From NCBI GenBank assembly GCA_037444825.1, contig JBBILR010000008.1, positions 40,970 through 104,969 of the forward strand: a stretch of DNA of 64,000 bases, read 5' to 3'. The translations under genes were made by a program, and so were the position numbers. This stretch comes from JBFLVU01 sp037444825 (GTDB taxonomy: Bacteria; Acidobacteriota; UBA4820; DSQY01). The notes under the pieces are model-generated. The model saw nothing but the letters and a program-made list of their open reading frames with translations. It did not search any database and was not told where the DNA came from. The number at the start of each line of letters is the position of its first letter. Position 1 is the first letter of the stretch. Below are positions 8,962 through 16,876 of the stretch, piece by piece.

Positions 8962-9003
8962 GGCGGAAGGCGGAAGTCGGAAGGGGGAAGGCGAAAGGCG
9001 GAA
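8962..9003. repeat. tandem 7-bp (heptad) direct repeats, consensus GGCGGAA
   Basis: Six back-to-back heptads can be read on the plus strand: GGCGGAA, GGCGGAA, GTCGGAA, GGGGGAA, GGCGAAA, GGCGGAA. The array is purine-only apart from single C or T positions and lies between the mraZ promoter and the ynbA-like gene. A related array lies at 62653-62717. Resembles short tandemly repeated repetitive (STRR) heptamers known from some bacteria; no function can be read from it. Confidence 0.75.
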
Positions 9004-9071
9004 GTGACGGCAGCGCCCCCGAAGATGGCGGGAATCTCCGGGGGTGCGCTACACTCCCGGCGGGAGGTTCC

Positions 9072-9710
9072 ATGATCTACCGCCTCAAGGCCCGCTTCCA
9101 GCTCGGGGTCCGGGGCCTCGCGGGGAACTGGATGAGCCCCGACATGGCCCTCTTCGGCGGGGGGGCGGTGACCCTCCTGTGCGGGGCGGCCCTCTACGCC
9201 GGCCTGTCCCTTCCGGGATGGAGGCCCCTGTTGCTGGCCGTCCCGCCCCTGCTCCTCCTCCGCATGGCCCTCAACGCCCTGGACGGCATGCTGGCCCGGG
9301 AGCGGGGCCGGGCCTCGGCCCGGGGCGAAGTGCTCAACGAGGCCCTGGACGTGGTGGGGGACACGGCGGCCTACGGCGTCCTGTACTTCGTTCCCGAATC
9401 GCCCCGCCTGGCGGTGGTCCTTCTCCTCCTGGCCACGTGGGCGGCGGAGTTCTTCGGCGTCCTCGGCAAGGGCCTGCCCGGGGGAGTCCGCCGCTACGAG
9501 GCGCTCTTCGGCGGCAAGCCGGACCGCGCCTTCTGGGTGGCCCTTCTCGCCCTCCTCCTCTTCTTCCGCCCGGCATGGTGGCGGTGGGCGGGGGTCTACC
9601 TCGGCGCCGTGGCGGCCTTGGCGGCGGCAACGGCCGTCTGGCGCGCCTGGGCGGCGGTCCGGGAGGCCCGGGGGCGGGCCTACGACGCCCGGACCTCCCT
9701 CGGCCGATGA
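9072..9710 (+). CDS. ynbA: YnbA-like CDP-alcohol phosphatidyltransferase
   Basis: Integral membrane enzyme of the CDP-alcohol phosphatidyltransferase family, predicted to displace CMP from a CDP-lipid by an alcohol acceptor. 212 residues with several membrane helices. The signature reads NALDGMLARE...G...LNEALD, the same form as E. coli YnbA: the first and third aspartates of the canonical D-x2-DG-x2-AR-x8-G-x3-D-x3-D pattern are Asn. Its downstream neighbour is YnbB-like, as in E. coli, and overlaps it (ATGA). Acceptor and product are unknown. The ATG at 9072 has GGGAGG about 6 bp upstream. Confidence 0.85.
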   Translation: MIYRLKARFQLGVRGLAGNWMSPDMALFGGGAVTLLCGAALYAGLSLPGWRPLLLAVPPLLLLRMALNALDGMLARERGRASARGEVLNEALDVVGDTAAYGVLYFVPESPRLAVVLLLLATWAAEFFGVLGKGLPGGVRRYEALFGGKPDRAFWVALLALLLFFRPAWWRWAGVYLGAVAALAAATAVWRAWAAVREARGRAYDARTSLGR

Positions 9711-10762
9711 AGCGCTTGAAAAAGCTCCTCCTGCCCGCCGCACTCCTCGCCTTCGCGGGCTGGGAAATGGGCCGGCGGGGGGAGGGCGCCACGCTCGCCC
9801 TCCTCCTGGGCGTGACGGCGCTCCTCCTCTTCTTCACCGCCGTTTCGGCCCTCCTTCGGTGGAAGAAGGCTTCCCTGGCGGAGGAGGTCTCCGCCCGGAC
9901 CGAAACGTGGTGGTTCATGGCGGCCGTCTTCCTGACCGCCTTCGCGACGCACCGGCTGGTCTCCTTCCTCTTCCTGGGGTTCCTCTGCTTCTCGGCGCTC
10001 CGGGAGTACTTCTCCCTGCTTCCCATGGGCGAAAAGGCGGGGGACAAGACCCTCTCCTTTCGCGACCGCCCCTCCATCCTGCTGGCCTACCTGACGGTCC
10101 CCGCCTCCCTCTGGGCGGCCTACGTCCGCTGGTACGAGCTGTTCATCATCCTCGTGCCGGTCTACTTCTTCCTGCTCACCCCCATCCTCTTCGTGGTCCA
10201 GGACCGGACGGAGGGGGCCCTCCGCTCCCTGGGCATGGTCTCCCTGGGAACCCTCTTCTTCGCCTTCTGTCTGGGCCATGCCCTTTTCCTCGTGAACCTG
10301 GGGGCCATGGTCCTCTTCTTCTGCTTCTTCCTGACGGAACTTCGGGACGTGGCGGCCTTCTGGGTGGGGGGCGGCTTGAGGGCCGTCGTCTCGCGCCTGG
10401 GGGAGGGGACGCTGCGAAGGGTCCTCTCCCGGCCCGTGGCCCCCACCATCAACCCCCGCAAGACGTGGGCCGGAGGCCTGACCACCGCCGTACTGACCTC
10501 CCTGCTGGCCCTGGCCCTGGTTCCCCTCCTTCCTCCGCTGAACGGAACCCCGGTGGACCCGCTCTTCGGGGCGGCGGCGGGGCTGGCCATCGGGGTGCTG
10601 GGCTTCTTCGGCGACCTGGTCTTCGGGATGGTGAAGCGGGACCTCCACGTCAAGGACACGGGAACGCTCCTTCAGGGCCACGGGGGGATCATCGACCGGG
10701 TCAACGGTCTCGTCTTCACCGTCCCCGCCACCTTTCACCTCTTCTACTGGCGGTACTTCTAA
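9707..10762 (+). CDS. ynbB: YnbB-like phosphatidate cytidylyltransferase (CdsA family)
   Basis: Membrane protein of 351 residues with about eight hydrophobic helices, ending in the CdsA signature: KTWAGGL, then GDLVFGMVKRDLHVKDTG, and GHGGIIDRVNG. CdsA enzymes make CDP-diacylglycerol from phosphatidate and CTP. The N-terminal SARTETWWFM segment is shared with E. coli YnbB rather than housekeeping CdsA, and pairing with the YnbA-like gene supports a dedicated CDP-lipid supply for the upstream transferase. The ATG overlaps the ynbA-like stop (ATGA). Confidence 0.87.
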   Translation: MKRLKKLLLPAALLAFAGWEMGRRGEGATLALLLGVTALLLFFTAVSALLRWKKASLAEEVSARTETWWFMAAVFLTAFATHRLVSFLFLGFLCFSALREYFSLLPMGEKAGDKTLSFRDRPSILLAYLTVPASLWAAYVRWYELFIILVPVYFFLLTPILFVVQDRTEGALRSLGMVSLGTLFFAFCLGHALFLVNLGAMVLFFCFFLTELRDVAAFWVGGGLRAVVSRLGEGTLRRVLSRPVAPTINPRKTWAGGLTTAVLTSLLALALVPLLPPLNGTPVDPLFGAAAGLAIGVLGFFGDLVFGMVKRDLHVKDTGTLLQGHGGIIDRVNGLVFTVPATFHLFYWRYF

Positions 10763-10771
10763 GGAGGCGCC

Positions 10772-11425
10772 GTGCGGGCGGCCGTCCACGGGTTGATCCG
10801 TCTCTTGCTGCTCCTGCTTTTCGGGGCCCGGGCCGGGGACCCCGTGGAGGACGAACAGGCCGTCGTGGTGGGGAACCACGACACCCACCTGGACGTCTTC
10901 CTGCTCTTTTCCCTCTTCCCCCTCCGGCGCGTCGGAAAGGTCCGCGCGGTGGCCGCCGAGGACTACTTCGGCAAAGGCCTTCGGGGGCTTCTGGCCCGGC
11001 TCCTCTTCCGCACCCTGCTCATCCCCCGGGGGAGCGGGGACCCGCTGAAGGCGCTGGAGCCGGTGCGGCAGGCCCTCCGCCGGGGGGAGTCCCTCGTGGT
11101 CTTTCCCGAGGGCACCCGGGGGGAACCGGGGGTCCTGCTGCCCTTCAAGTCGGGCATCGGGTCCCTCATGGAGGAGTTCCCCCGGATCCCCGTGTACCCG
11201 GTGGCCCTGCGGGGGGTGGAGCGCACCCTCCCCAAGGGGGGGGTCTTTCCGGTACCCTTCGTGGTGGAGATCCGGAGGCTCCCCAGGGTGACGGGAGAGG
11301 AGATGGCGGCGAAGTTCGGTCCCTCCTGCCGGAAGGCCATCGCGCAAGAACTCCGCCGAAGGATCGCGGAGGCCCTGGCCGGAGAGGAGAACCCCGGGCC
11401 CTGCGCCGGCGAGGACCGGCCGTGA
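10772..11425 (+). CDS. PlsC-like 1-acylglycerol-phosphate acyltransferase
   Basis: 217 residues of the PlsC/LPLAT fold: the catalytic NHDTHLD (NHx4D block) at about 34-40, a substrate-binding region around RGSGD, and FPEGTRGEPG, the phosphate-binding FPEGTR motif, then VYPVAL. An N-terminal hydrophobic stretch (LIRLLLLLLFG) would anchor it to the inner face of the membrane. GTG start at 10772 with AAGGAGG just upstream. It follows the CdsA-like gene by 9 bp and overlaps the next gene by GTGA, so it links the lipid genes to the dehydratase-type genes. Confidence 0.88.
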   Translation: MRAAVHGLIRLLLLLLFGARAGDPVEDEQAVVVGNHDTHLDVFLLFSLFPLRRVGKVRAVAAEDYFGKGLRGLLARLLFRTLLIPRGSGDPLKALEPVRQALRRGESLVVFPEGTRGEPGVLLPFKSGIGSLMEEFPRIPVYPVALRGVERTLPKGGVFPVPFVVEIRRLPRVTGEEMAAKFGPSCRKAIAQELRRRIAEALAGEENPGPCAGEDRP

Positions 11426-12492
11426 GCCGCCGCGCCTACGCCGAAGCCCAGCGCGCCGCCGGACGGCTCGTGGCCGCCGTCCTTCCGGCCCGCTACCCCC
11501 CGGAGGTCCTCTGGGCCCACGACGTGGTTCCCGTGGAGGTGTGGGACCCCCCGGCCCCCGCGGAGGTGGCCGGCGCCCACCTGCCGCCCATGGTTTGCTC
11601 CGTGGTCCGCCGAGGCCTCGCGCTCCTCTCGGCCTCTCCGCCGGTGGACCTCCTGCTCTTTCCCCACACCTGCGACTCCCTCCAGAACCTCTCCACCCTC
11701 CTGCCGGACCTTCTGGGGGAGAGGCGCCCCTGCCTCTTCTTCTACCCGCCGCGGGGGCCGGCGGGGGATTGCGGACGCGCCTTTCTCCTCGAGGAGGTCC
11801 GGTCCCTCTTCCGAAACCTCGACGCCGTGGCGGGGGAGCCTCCCCCCCACCGCCTTCGGGAAGCGGTGCGGTGGGCGCGGGAGCGGGACGAGGCGCTGCG
11901 CGGCCTCTACGACGCCCGGGCTCGGGGACAGCTGGACGCCCCCGCCGAGGAGTTCTACCGGGCGGTCCGGCGGACGGAGTACCTCTGGCCGGAGGAGGCG
12001 TCGGAGGAACTCCTCGCCTTCCGGCGGGAGCGGGCGGGGCGCCGCCCGGCGGGGGTTCCCCTGGTCCTGTCGGGGGTCCTGCCGGCGCCGATGGATTTCC
12101 TGCGCCGCCTGGACGAGCGGGGGCTCGCGGTGGTGGAGGACGATTTTCTGGGGCTGGGCCGGCGCTTCCCCCGCAGGGCCCCCGACCTCCCGGACGATCC
12201 CCTGGAGGCGGCGGCGGGGCGGCTCCTCGCCCTCCCCCCCTGTCCCACCCAGGGAGCGCCCCATTCCTCCCGTCTGGCCTTCCTGGAGGAGCTGGCGCGG
12301 CGGTCCTCCGCTCGGGCGGTGGTCTTTCTCGCCCTCAAGTTCTGCGAACCCGAGCTCTTCGACATCCCCTTCCTGGCGGAGGGCCTCAGGGAACGGGGCC
12401 TGCCCGCCCTGGTCCTGGAAACCGAGCCGGGGGGCGAAACGCCCGCCGCCCTGCTCACCCGCCTGGAGGCTTTCGTGGAGTCCCTGCCGTGA
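11422..12492 (+). CDS. 2-hydroxyacyl-CoA dehydratase / benzoyl-CoA reductase family subunit A
   Basis: 356 residues of the HGD-D (2-hydroxyacyl-CoA dehydratase D-component) family, whose members bind a [4Fe-4S] cluster and act on thioesters after one-electron reduction by a dedicated ATPase. Family-typical cysteines are visible in FPHTCDSLQNL, in PAGDCGRAF and in LKFCEPELFDIPFLAEGL, followed by the C-terminal LVLETEPGG block. GTG start at 11422 overlaps the acyltransferase stop. Partner subunit and activator follow immediately. The substrate cannot be read from sequence; the lipid-enzyme context is unusual for this family. Confidence 0.85.
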   Translation: MSRRAYAEAQRAAGRLVAAVLPARYPPEVLWAHDVVPVEVWDPPAPAEVAGAHLPPMVCSVVRRGLALLSASPPVDLLLFPHTCDSLQNLSTLLPDLLGERRPCLFFYPPRGPAGDCGRAFLLEEVRSLFRNLDAVAGEPPPHRLREAVRWARERDEALRGLYDARARGQLDAPAEEFYRAVRRTEYLWPEEASEELLAFRRERAGRRPAGVPLVLSGVLPAPMDFLRRLDERGLAVVEDDFLGLGRRFPRRAPDLPDDPLEAAAGRLLALPPCPTQGAPHSSRLAFLEELARRSSARAVVFLALKFCEPELFDIPFLAEGLRERGLPALVLETEPGGETPAALLTRLEAFVESLP

Positions 12493-13799
12493 CGCTCGTC
12501 CGGGAAGCGCGGTACCGCCTGATGAAGGACCTGGTCCTCCCCGCGGCGCTGAGGGCGCGGGAAGGCAGGCGGAGGGCCCGGAAGGCGGACCCGCTCTTCG
12601 GCCCGCCCCTGAAAAGCGGGGCCGAGCTCAAGCGGATCATGGCCCGCCACTACGCCCTGGCGAGGTACGCCAAGGGGGCGCGCCCCGTGGCCTACGTCAC
12701 CAGCGGCGCCCCGGTGGAACTGCTGAGGCCGCTGGGCTTCTACACCCTCTACCCCGAAAACCACTCGGCCCTCTGCGGGGCGCGGAAGGTGGGGGACCGA
12801 ATGGCGCTCCACGCCGAGGCCCGGGGCTTTTCGCCGGACCTGTGCTCCTACGCCCGGATCGACCTGGGCCACGCCTTCTCCGGCGAGTCGCCGGCGGGGG
12901 AGTTGCCGCCTCCGGACCTCCTCTTCTGCACCACCAACATCTGCCAGACGGTGATGTACTGGTTCAAGGCCCTGGCCCACCACCACCGGGTTCCGCTGGT
13001 GGTCCTGGACACCCCGTACCTCCACGGCGGCCGGGAGGAGGGCCCGGCCCTCCGCTACTTCCGGGACCAGATGGTGGAGGCGGTTCCCCGGCTGGAGCGC
13101 GTCGCCTGCCGGGACTTCGAGGAGGGCCGGTTTCTCGCCGCCCTGGAGTCCTCCCGGCGCGCCTCCCTGCTCTGGGGAAAGGTCCTGGAGACCCTGAAGG
13201 CCCGGCCGGCGCCCCTCACCATCTTCGACGCCTTCGTGCACCTCATGCCGGTGGTCTCCCTGAGGGGCCTGCCGGTGTGCGAGCGGTACTACGAGGGGCT
13301 CCTCGCCGAGGCGGAGGAGCGGGTTCGGCGGGGCGTGGCCGCGGTGCCGGGGGAGCGCTTCCGTCTCCTGTGGGACAACATCGCCATCTGGTTCGCCCTG
13401 GGTTCCCTCGCCCGCCTCTTCGCCCGGGCTGGGGCCGTCCCCGTGGCGGCGACCTACACCCACGCCTGGGCGGAAACGGTCCAGGATCTCGAGGAGACGG
13501 ACCCCTTCGACGGCCTGGCGAAGGCCTACGGCCGCATCTTCCTCAACCGCGACCTGGCCCACCGCCGGGACCTTCTCCTCACCCTGGCCCGGGAGTACGG
13601 CGTGCACGGCGTGGTCTTTCACTCGGCCAGGTCCTGCAAGCCTTACTCCATCGGCCAGTACGACATGCGGGGCGCCCTGGAGGCTCAGCTCCCCCTGAGG
13701 ACGGTGGTCCTGGAGGCGGACATGGCCGACGGCCGCGTCTGGTCGGAGGCCCAGGCCGAGACCCGGCTCCAGGCCTTCTTCGAATCCCTGGAGAGGTGA
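12489..13799 (+). CDS. 2-hydroxyacyl-CoA dehydratase / benzoyl-CoA reductase family subunit B
   Basis: 436 residues, second HGD-D family subunit. Hallmarks in order: TLYPENHSALCGA, FSPDLCSYARIDLG, TTNICQTVMYWFKAL, LDTPYLHGG, and near the end HSARSCKPYSIGQYDMRGAL and VLEADMADGR. The conserved cysteines would ligate the second [4Fe-4S] cluster of the heterodimer. The GTG start at 12489 overlaps the stop of subunit A (GTGA), the gene pair arrangement seen in known dehydratases and reductases of this family. Whether the enzyme dehydrates a 2-hydroxyacyl thioester or reduces an unsaturated or aromatic one is open. Confidence 0.87.
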   Translation: MTLVREARYRLMKDLVLPAALRAREGRRRARKADPLFGPPLKSGAELKRIMARHYALARYAKGARPVAYVTSGAPVELLRPLGFYTLYPENHSALCGARKVGDRMALHAEARGFSPDLCSYARIDLGHAFSGESPAGELPPPDLLFCTTNICQTVMYWFKALAHHHRVPLVVLDTPYLHGGREEGPALRYFRDQMVEAVPRLERVACRDFEEGRFLAALESSRRASLLWGKVLETLKARPAPLTIFDAFVHLMPVVSLRGLPVCERYYEGLLAEAEERVRRGVAAVPGERFRLLWDNIAIWFALGSLARLFARAGAVPVAATYTHAWAETVQDLEETDPFDGLAKAYGRIFLNRDLAHRRDLLLTLAREYGVHGVVFHSARSCKPYSIGQYDMRGALEAQLPLRTVVLEADMADGRVWSEAQAETRLQAFFESLER

Positions 13800-13801
13800 G
13801 G

Positions 13802-14596
13802 ATGGACTGCTTCGCCGGCGTGGACGTGGGGAGCCAGGCGGCCAAGGCGGTGGTCCTGGACGGGGAGGGCCGCCTCTTGGGGCGGGCCCTGTTGGACACC
13901 GGCCCCGATTTCGGGAGGAGCGCCCGGCGGGCGCTGGAGGAGGCCCTTTCTCAGGCCGGCGCGCCGAGGGAGTCGGTGCGGGTGCTGGTGGGAACGGGCT
14001 ACGGCCGGGCCTCGGTGCCCGGGGCCCACCGGGCCATCACCGAGATCACCTGCCACGCCAGGGGGGTGGCGTGGCTCTTCCCCGAGGCCCGGCTCCTCCT
14101 GGACGTCGGCGGGCAGGACAGCAAGGCCGTCCGCCTGGGACCCGGCGGGAAGGTGGAGGGCTTCGCCATGAACGACAAGTGCGCCGCGGGGACGGGGAAG
14201 TTCCTCTCGGTGCTGGCCCAGAGCCTGGGGACGGGAATCGAGGGCCTGGGGCCGGCGGGGCTGAGGGCCTCCAAGGAGCTGCACCTCTCCAGCACCTGCA
14301 CCGTCTTCGCGGAGAGCGAGGTCATCTCCCTCCTCTCCCGCGGGGAGTCGGTCCCCGACGTGGCCCACGCCGTCCACGCGGCCATGGCGAGAAGGCTCGT
14401 GGGGCTGGTCCGCCAGGCGGGCCTCCAGGAACCGGCGGTCTTCACGGGGGGAGGGGCCTTGAACGCCGACCTGGTCCGCTCCGTGGAAGGTGCCTTGGGG
14501 ATTCGCTTCCGCATCCCCGAGGAGCCGGCCTTCACGGGGGCGCTGGGGGCGGCGCTCCTGGCGCGGGAGGCGGCGCTGGCGCCTTCGCCCCGGTGA
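13802..14596 (+). CDS. ATP-dependent activator of the dehydratase (HgdC/BcrA/BadF-type)
   Basis: 264 residues of the ASKHA ATPase fold. VDVGSQAAKAVVLD at 7-20 is phosphate loop 1, DVGGQDSKAV at 101-110 the second, and FTGGGALNADL the adenosine motif. C127 (NDKCAAGTGKF) and C166 (SSTCTVFAESEV) are the two cysteines that bridge one [4Fe-4S] cluster between the subunits of the homodimer. Such proteins inject one electron per ATP-driven cycle into the partner dehydratase/reductase. It starts 2 bp after the subunit B stop, so all three parts of the system are present and co-transcribed. Confidence 0.93.
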   Translation: MDCFAGVDVGSQAAKAVVLDGEGRLLGRALLDTGPDFGRSARRALEEALSQAGAPRESVRVLVGTGYGRASVPGAHRAITEITCHARGVAWLFPEARLLLDVGGQDSKAVRLGPGGKVEGFAMNDKCAAGTGKFLSVLAQSLGTGIEGLGPAGLRASKELHLSSTCTVFAESEVISLLSRGESVPDVAHAVHAAMARRLVGLVRQAGLQEPAVFTGGGALNADLVRSVEGALGIRFRIPEEPAFTGALGAALLAREAALAPSPR

Positions 14597-14642
14597 GACG
14601 GCCCCTCTCGACGCCTCTCGCAACTTCCTCACGCTTCCGGCG

Positions 14643-14648
14643 TATACT
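14643..14648 (+). promoter_or_regulatory. putative -10 element upstream of the PepF-like gene
   Basis: TATACT lies 50 bp upstream of the ATG at 14699 and is followed by CCCC, a context seen again at 19567. No convincing -35 hexamer is present at 16-18 bp. Confidence 0.5.
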
Positions 14649-14698
14649 CCCCTCTGACGTTTCGAGGGAACCCCTTTCCCCGCAAGAAAGGAAGGACC

Positions 14699-16600
14699 AT
14701 GACGAAGATGCTTCTGCTCCCCACCCTGGCGGGCCTGCTCCTCCTCGGCGCCGCCGTGAACGCCCTCTCCGCCGAACGGACGGAGATCCCCGAGAAGTAC
14801 CAGTGGAAGCTCACCGACATCTACCCCACGGAGGCCGCCTGGGACCAGGCCAAAAAGAACATCGAGAATCGGATCCCTCAGATGGCCGCCTTTCAGGGCC
14901 GCCTGGGCGAATCGGCGGGGACCCTGTACGCCGCCCTCTCCACCATGGCCGACCTGGACAAGGAACTCTCCCGCCTCCTCTCCTACGCCTCCATGCGCTA
15001 CGACCAGGACACCCGCGTGGCCGCCAGCCTGGAGCGCCTGCAGGCCGGCGAGCAGGTGGCCGCGCGATTCGGCGCCGCCGTCTCCTACATCCGGCCGGAG
15101 ATCCTCTCTCTGGATCCGGCCCGGGTGGAGGCCTTCGTGCAGGAAGAGCCCCGCCTGAAGGACTACAAGCCCTACCTCGACAACATCCTGAGGATGAAGG
15201 ACCACACCCTCTCGCCCGCCGAAGAGCAGGTGGTGGCCCGGGCCCTGGGCCAGATGGGGGGAACCGCCGACGCCGTCTACGGCATCTTCACCAACGCCGA
15301 CCTGCCCTACCCCGAGGTGGAGCTTGTAAGCGGCGAGAAGGTCCGCATGGACGCCGCCGCCTACACCAAGTACCGCGCGGCGGCCAACCGGGAAGACCGG
15401 ATGCGGGTCTTCCGGGCCTTCTGGGGCAAGTACGCCGAGTTCAAGAGGACCCTGGGCACCACCCTCTACTCCGCGGTGAAGGGCCACATCTTCACCAAGG
15501 AGGTGAGGAAGTACGACTCCTGCCTCCAGGCTTCCCTGGACCGGAACAACATCCCCGTGGCGGTCTACGACCAGCTCATCGCCGACGTCCACAGGAACCT
15601 TCCGGTCCTCCACCGGTACCTCCGCCTCCGCCAGAAGATGATGGGACTGGACCAGCTCCGCTACGAGGACCTTTACGCCCCCATCGTCTCCAAGGTGGAC
15701 CTCGCCTACACCCCCGAGGAGGCCATGAAGCTCACCCTGGACGCCTGCGCCCCCCTGGGCCCCGAGTACGTCGTCGCCTTGCGGAAGGGCTACGAGAGCG
15801 GGTGGGTGGACTTCATGCCCTCCACGGGCAAGCGCTCCGGCGCCTACAGCAACGGCTCCTGCTACGACGTGCACCCCTTCCAGCTCCTCAACTTCATGGG
15901 GACCTACGAGGACGTCTCCACGCTGGCCCACGAGTCGGGCCACTCCATGCACTCCTACCTCTCCAACAAGAACCAGCCGTACGTCACCGCCGACTACTCC
16001 ATCTTCGTCGCCGAGGTGGCCTCCACCCTCAACGAAAACCTCCTGCTTCACCACATGCTGAGGAACACGAAGGACGACGCCGTCCGGCTCTACCTCCTGG
16101 GGTCGGCCCTCGACAACATGCGGCAGACCCTCTTCCGCCAGACCCTCTTCGCCGAGTTCGAGAAGACCATCCACGACATGGCCGAGCGGGGGGAGACGCT
16201 GTCGGGCGACAACCTGAGCGCCCTGTACCTCAAGCTCCTGAGGGAGTACTACGGCCACGACCAGGGGATCTGCGCCGTGGACGACCTCTACGGCGTCGAG
16301 TGGGCGTACATTCCCCACTTCTACTACAACTTCTACGTCTACCAGTACGCCACCAGCCTCACGGCCTCCACCTACATCGCCGACGCCATCCGGCAGGAGG
16401 CCCAGGGGAAGAAGCCCTCCACCCGGACCCGGGACGCCTACCTGAAGATGCTCTCCTCCGGTTCCTCCAAGTACCCCATCGAGCTGCTCCGGGACGCCGG
16501 CGTGGACATGACCACCAGCGCCCCCTTCGACGCCGCCATGCGGGAGATGAACCGGATCATGGACGAGATGGAGGCCATCCTCGCCCGGCACAAGAAGTGA
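14699..16600 (+). CDS. pepF: exported oligoendopeptidase F-like metallopeptidase (M3B)
   Basis: 633-residue zinc peptidase of the M3 family, which cuts short oligopeptides. The zinc site HESGH is at 411-415, and the third ligand fits E439 in FVAEVASTLNE. The PepF-type C-terminal half (FYVYQYATSLTAS) is intact. Unlike the usual cytoplasmic PepF, the N-terminus has a signal peptide (MTKMLLLPTLAGLLLLGAAV, then ALSA cleavage context near residue 24), so the enzyme is predicted to be periplasmic. AAGGAAGG lies 5 bp upstream of the ATG. Single gene with its own putative promoter. Confidence 0.9.
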   Translation: MTKMLLLPTLAGLLLLGAAVNALSAERTEIPEKYQWKLTDIYPTEAAWDQAKKNIENRIPQMAAFQGRLGESAGTLYAALSTMADLDKELSRLLSYASMRYDQDTRVAASLERLQAGEQVAARFGAAVSYIRPEILSLDPARVEAFVQEEPRLKDYKPYLDNILRMKDHTLSPAEEQVVARALGQMGGTADAVYGIFTNADLPYPEVELVSGEKVRMDAAAYTKYRAAANREDRMRVFRAFWGKYAEFKRTLGTTLYSAVKGHIFTKEVRKYDSCLQASLDRNNIPVAVYDQLIADVHRNLPVLHRYLRLRQKMMGLDQLRYEDLYAPIVSKVDLAYTPEEAMKLTLDACAPLGPEYVVALRKGYESGWVDFMPSTGKRSGAYSNGSCYDVHPFQLLNFMGTYEDVSTLAHESGHSMHSYLSNKNQPYVTADYSIFVAEVASTLNENLLLHHMLRNTKDDAVRLYLLGSALDNMRQTLFRQTLFAEFEKTIHDMAERGETLSGDNLSALYLKLLREYYGHDQGICAVDDLYGVEWAYIPHFYYNFYVYQYATSLTASTYIADAIRQEAQGKKPSTRTRDAYLKMLSSGSSKYPIELLRDAGVDMTTSAPFDAAMREMNRIMDEMEAILARHKK

Positions 16601-16621
16601 TCCCGGCGCCGCCCGCCTTTC

Positions 16622-16650
16622 TTGACAGGGAGGGGGGCCGTTGATAGATT
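16622..16650 (+). promoter_or_regulatory. sigma70 promoter of the DUF349-like gene
   Basis: TTGACA at 16622-16627, 17-bp spacer, TAGATT at 16645-16650. It lies just after the PepF-like gene and points at the coiled-coil gene 230 bp downstream, giving an unusually long leader. Confidence 0.8.
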
Positions 16651-16656
16651 CGGGGG

Positions 16657-16876
16657 GGCCGAGAGGCCCCCTCGGCCGGGGTTTCAGCGGCCCCGGTTCG
16701 AGGCGTTGTCCGGCGTCGGGGCCCGCGGGACCCGACGGGAACCGTTCGCCCCGCCCCCCGCGCCGAAGGGGCCCGGGGGGCGCGGCCCGGGCGGGCCAGG
16801 GAGGGAGGAACCGCCGGGCCCCAAACCTTTCCCCCACCCGCCGGCGGGACCGGCGGATCCCCCCAGGAGGCACCCC
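16657..16876 (+). promoter_or_regulatory. long, highly structured 5' leader
   Basis: About 220 nt between the predicted transcription start and the ATG at 16877, with no open frame of interest. Perfect hairpins include a GGGGGCC stem closed by a GAGA tetraloop right at the 5' end, CGTCGGG (16714-16720) pairing with CCCGACG (16731-16737), and CCGCCGG (16838-16844) pairing with CCGGCGG (16850-16856) just before the AGGAGG site. No U-run follows any of them, so they are not terminators. It matches no riboswitch class I know. Confidence 0.45.

Noticed and set aside
9050..9055. TACACT as -10 of the ynbA-like gene
   Set aside because: No -35 hexamer at 16-18 bp, and the distance to the ATG is only 17 bp; too weak to list as a feature.
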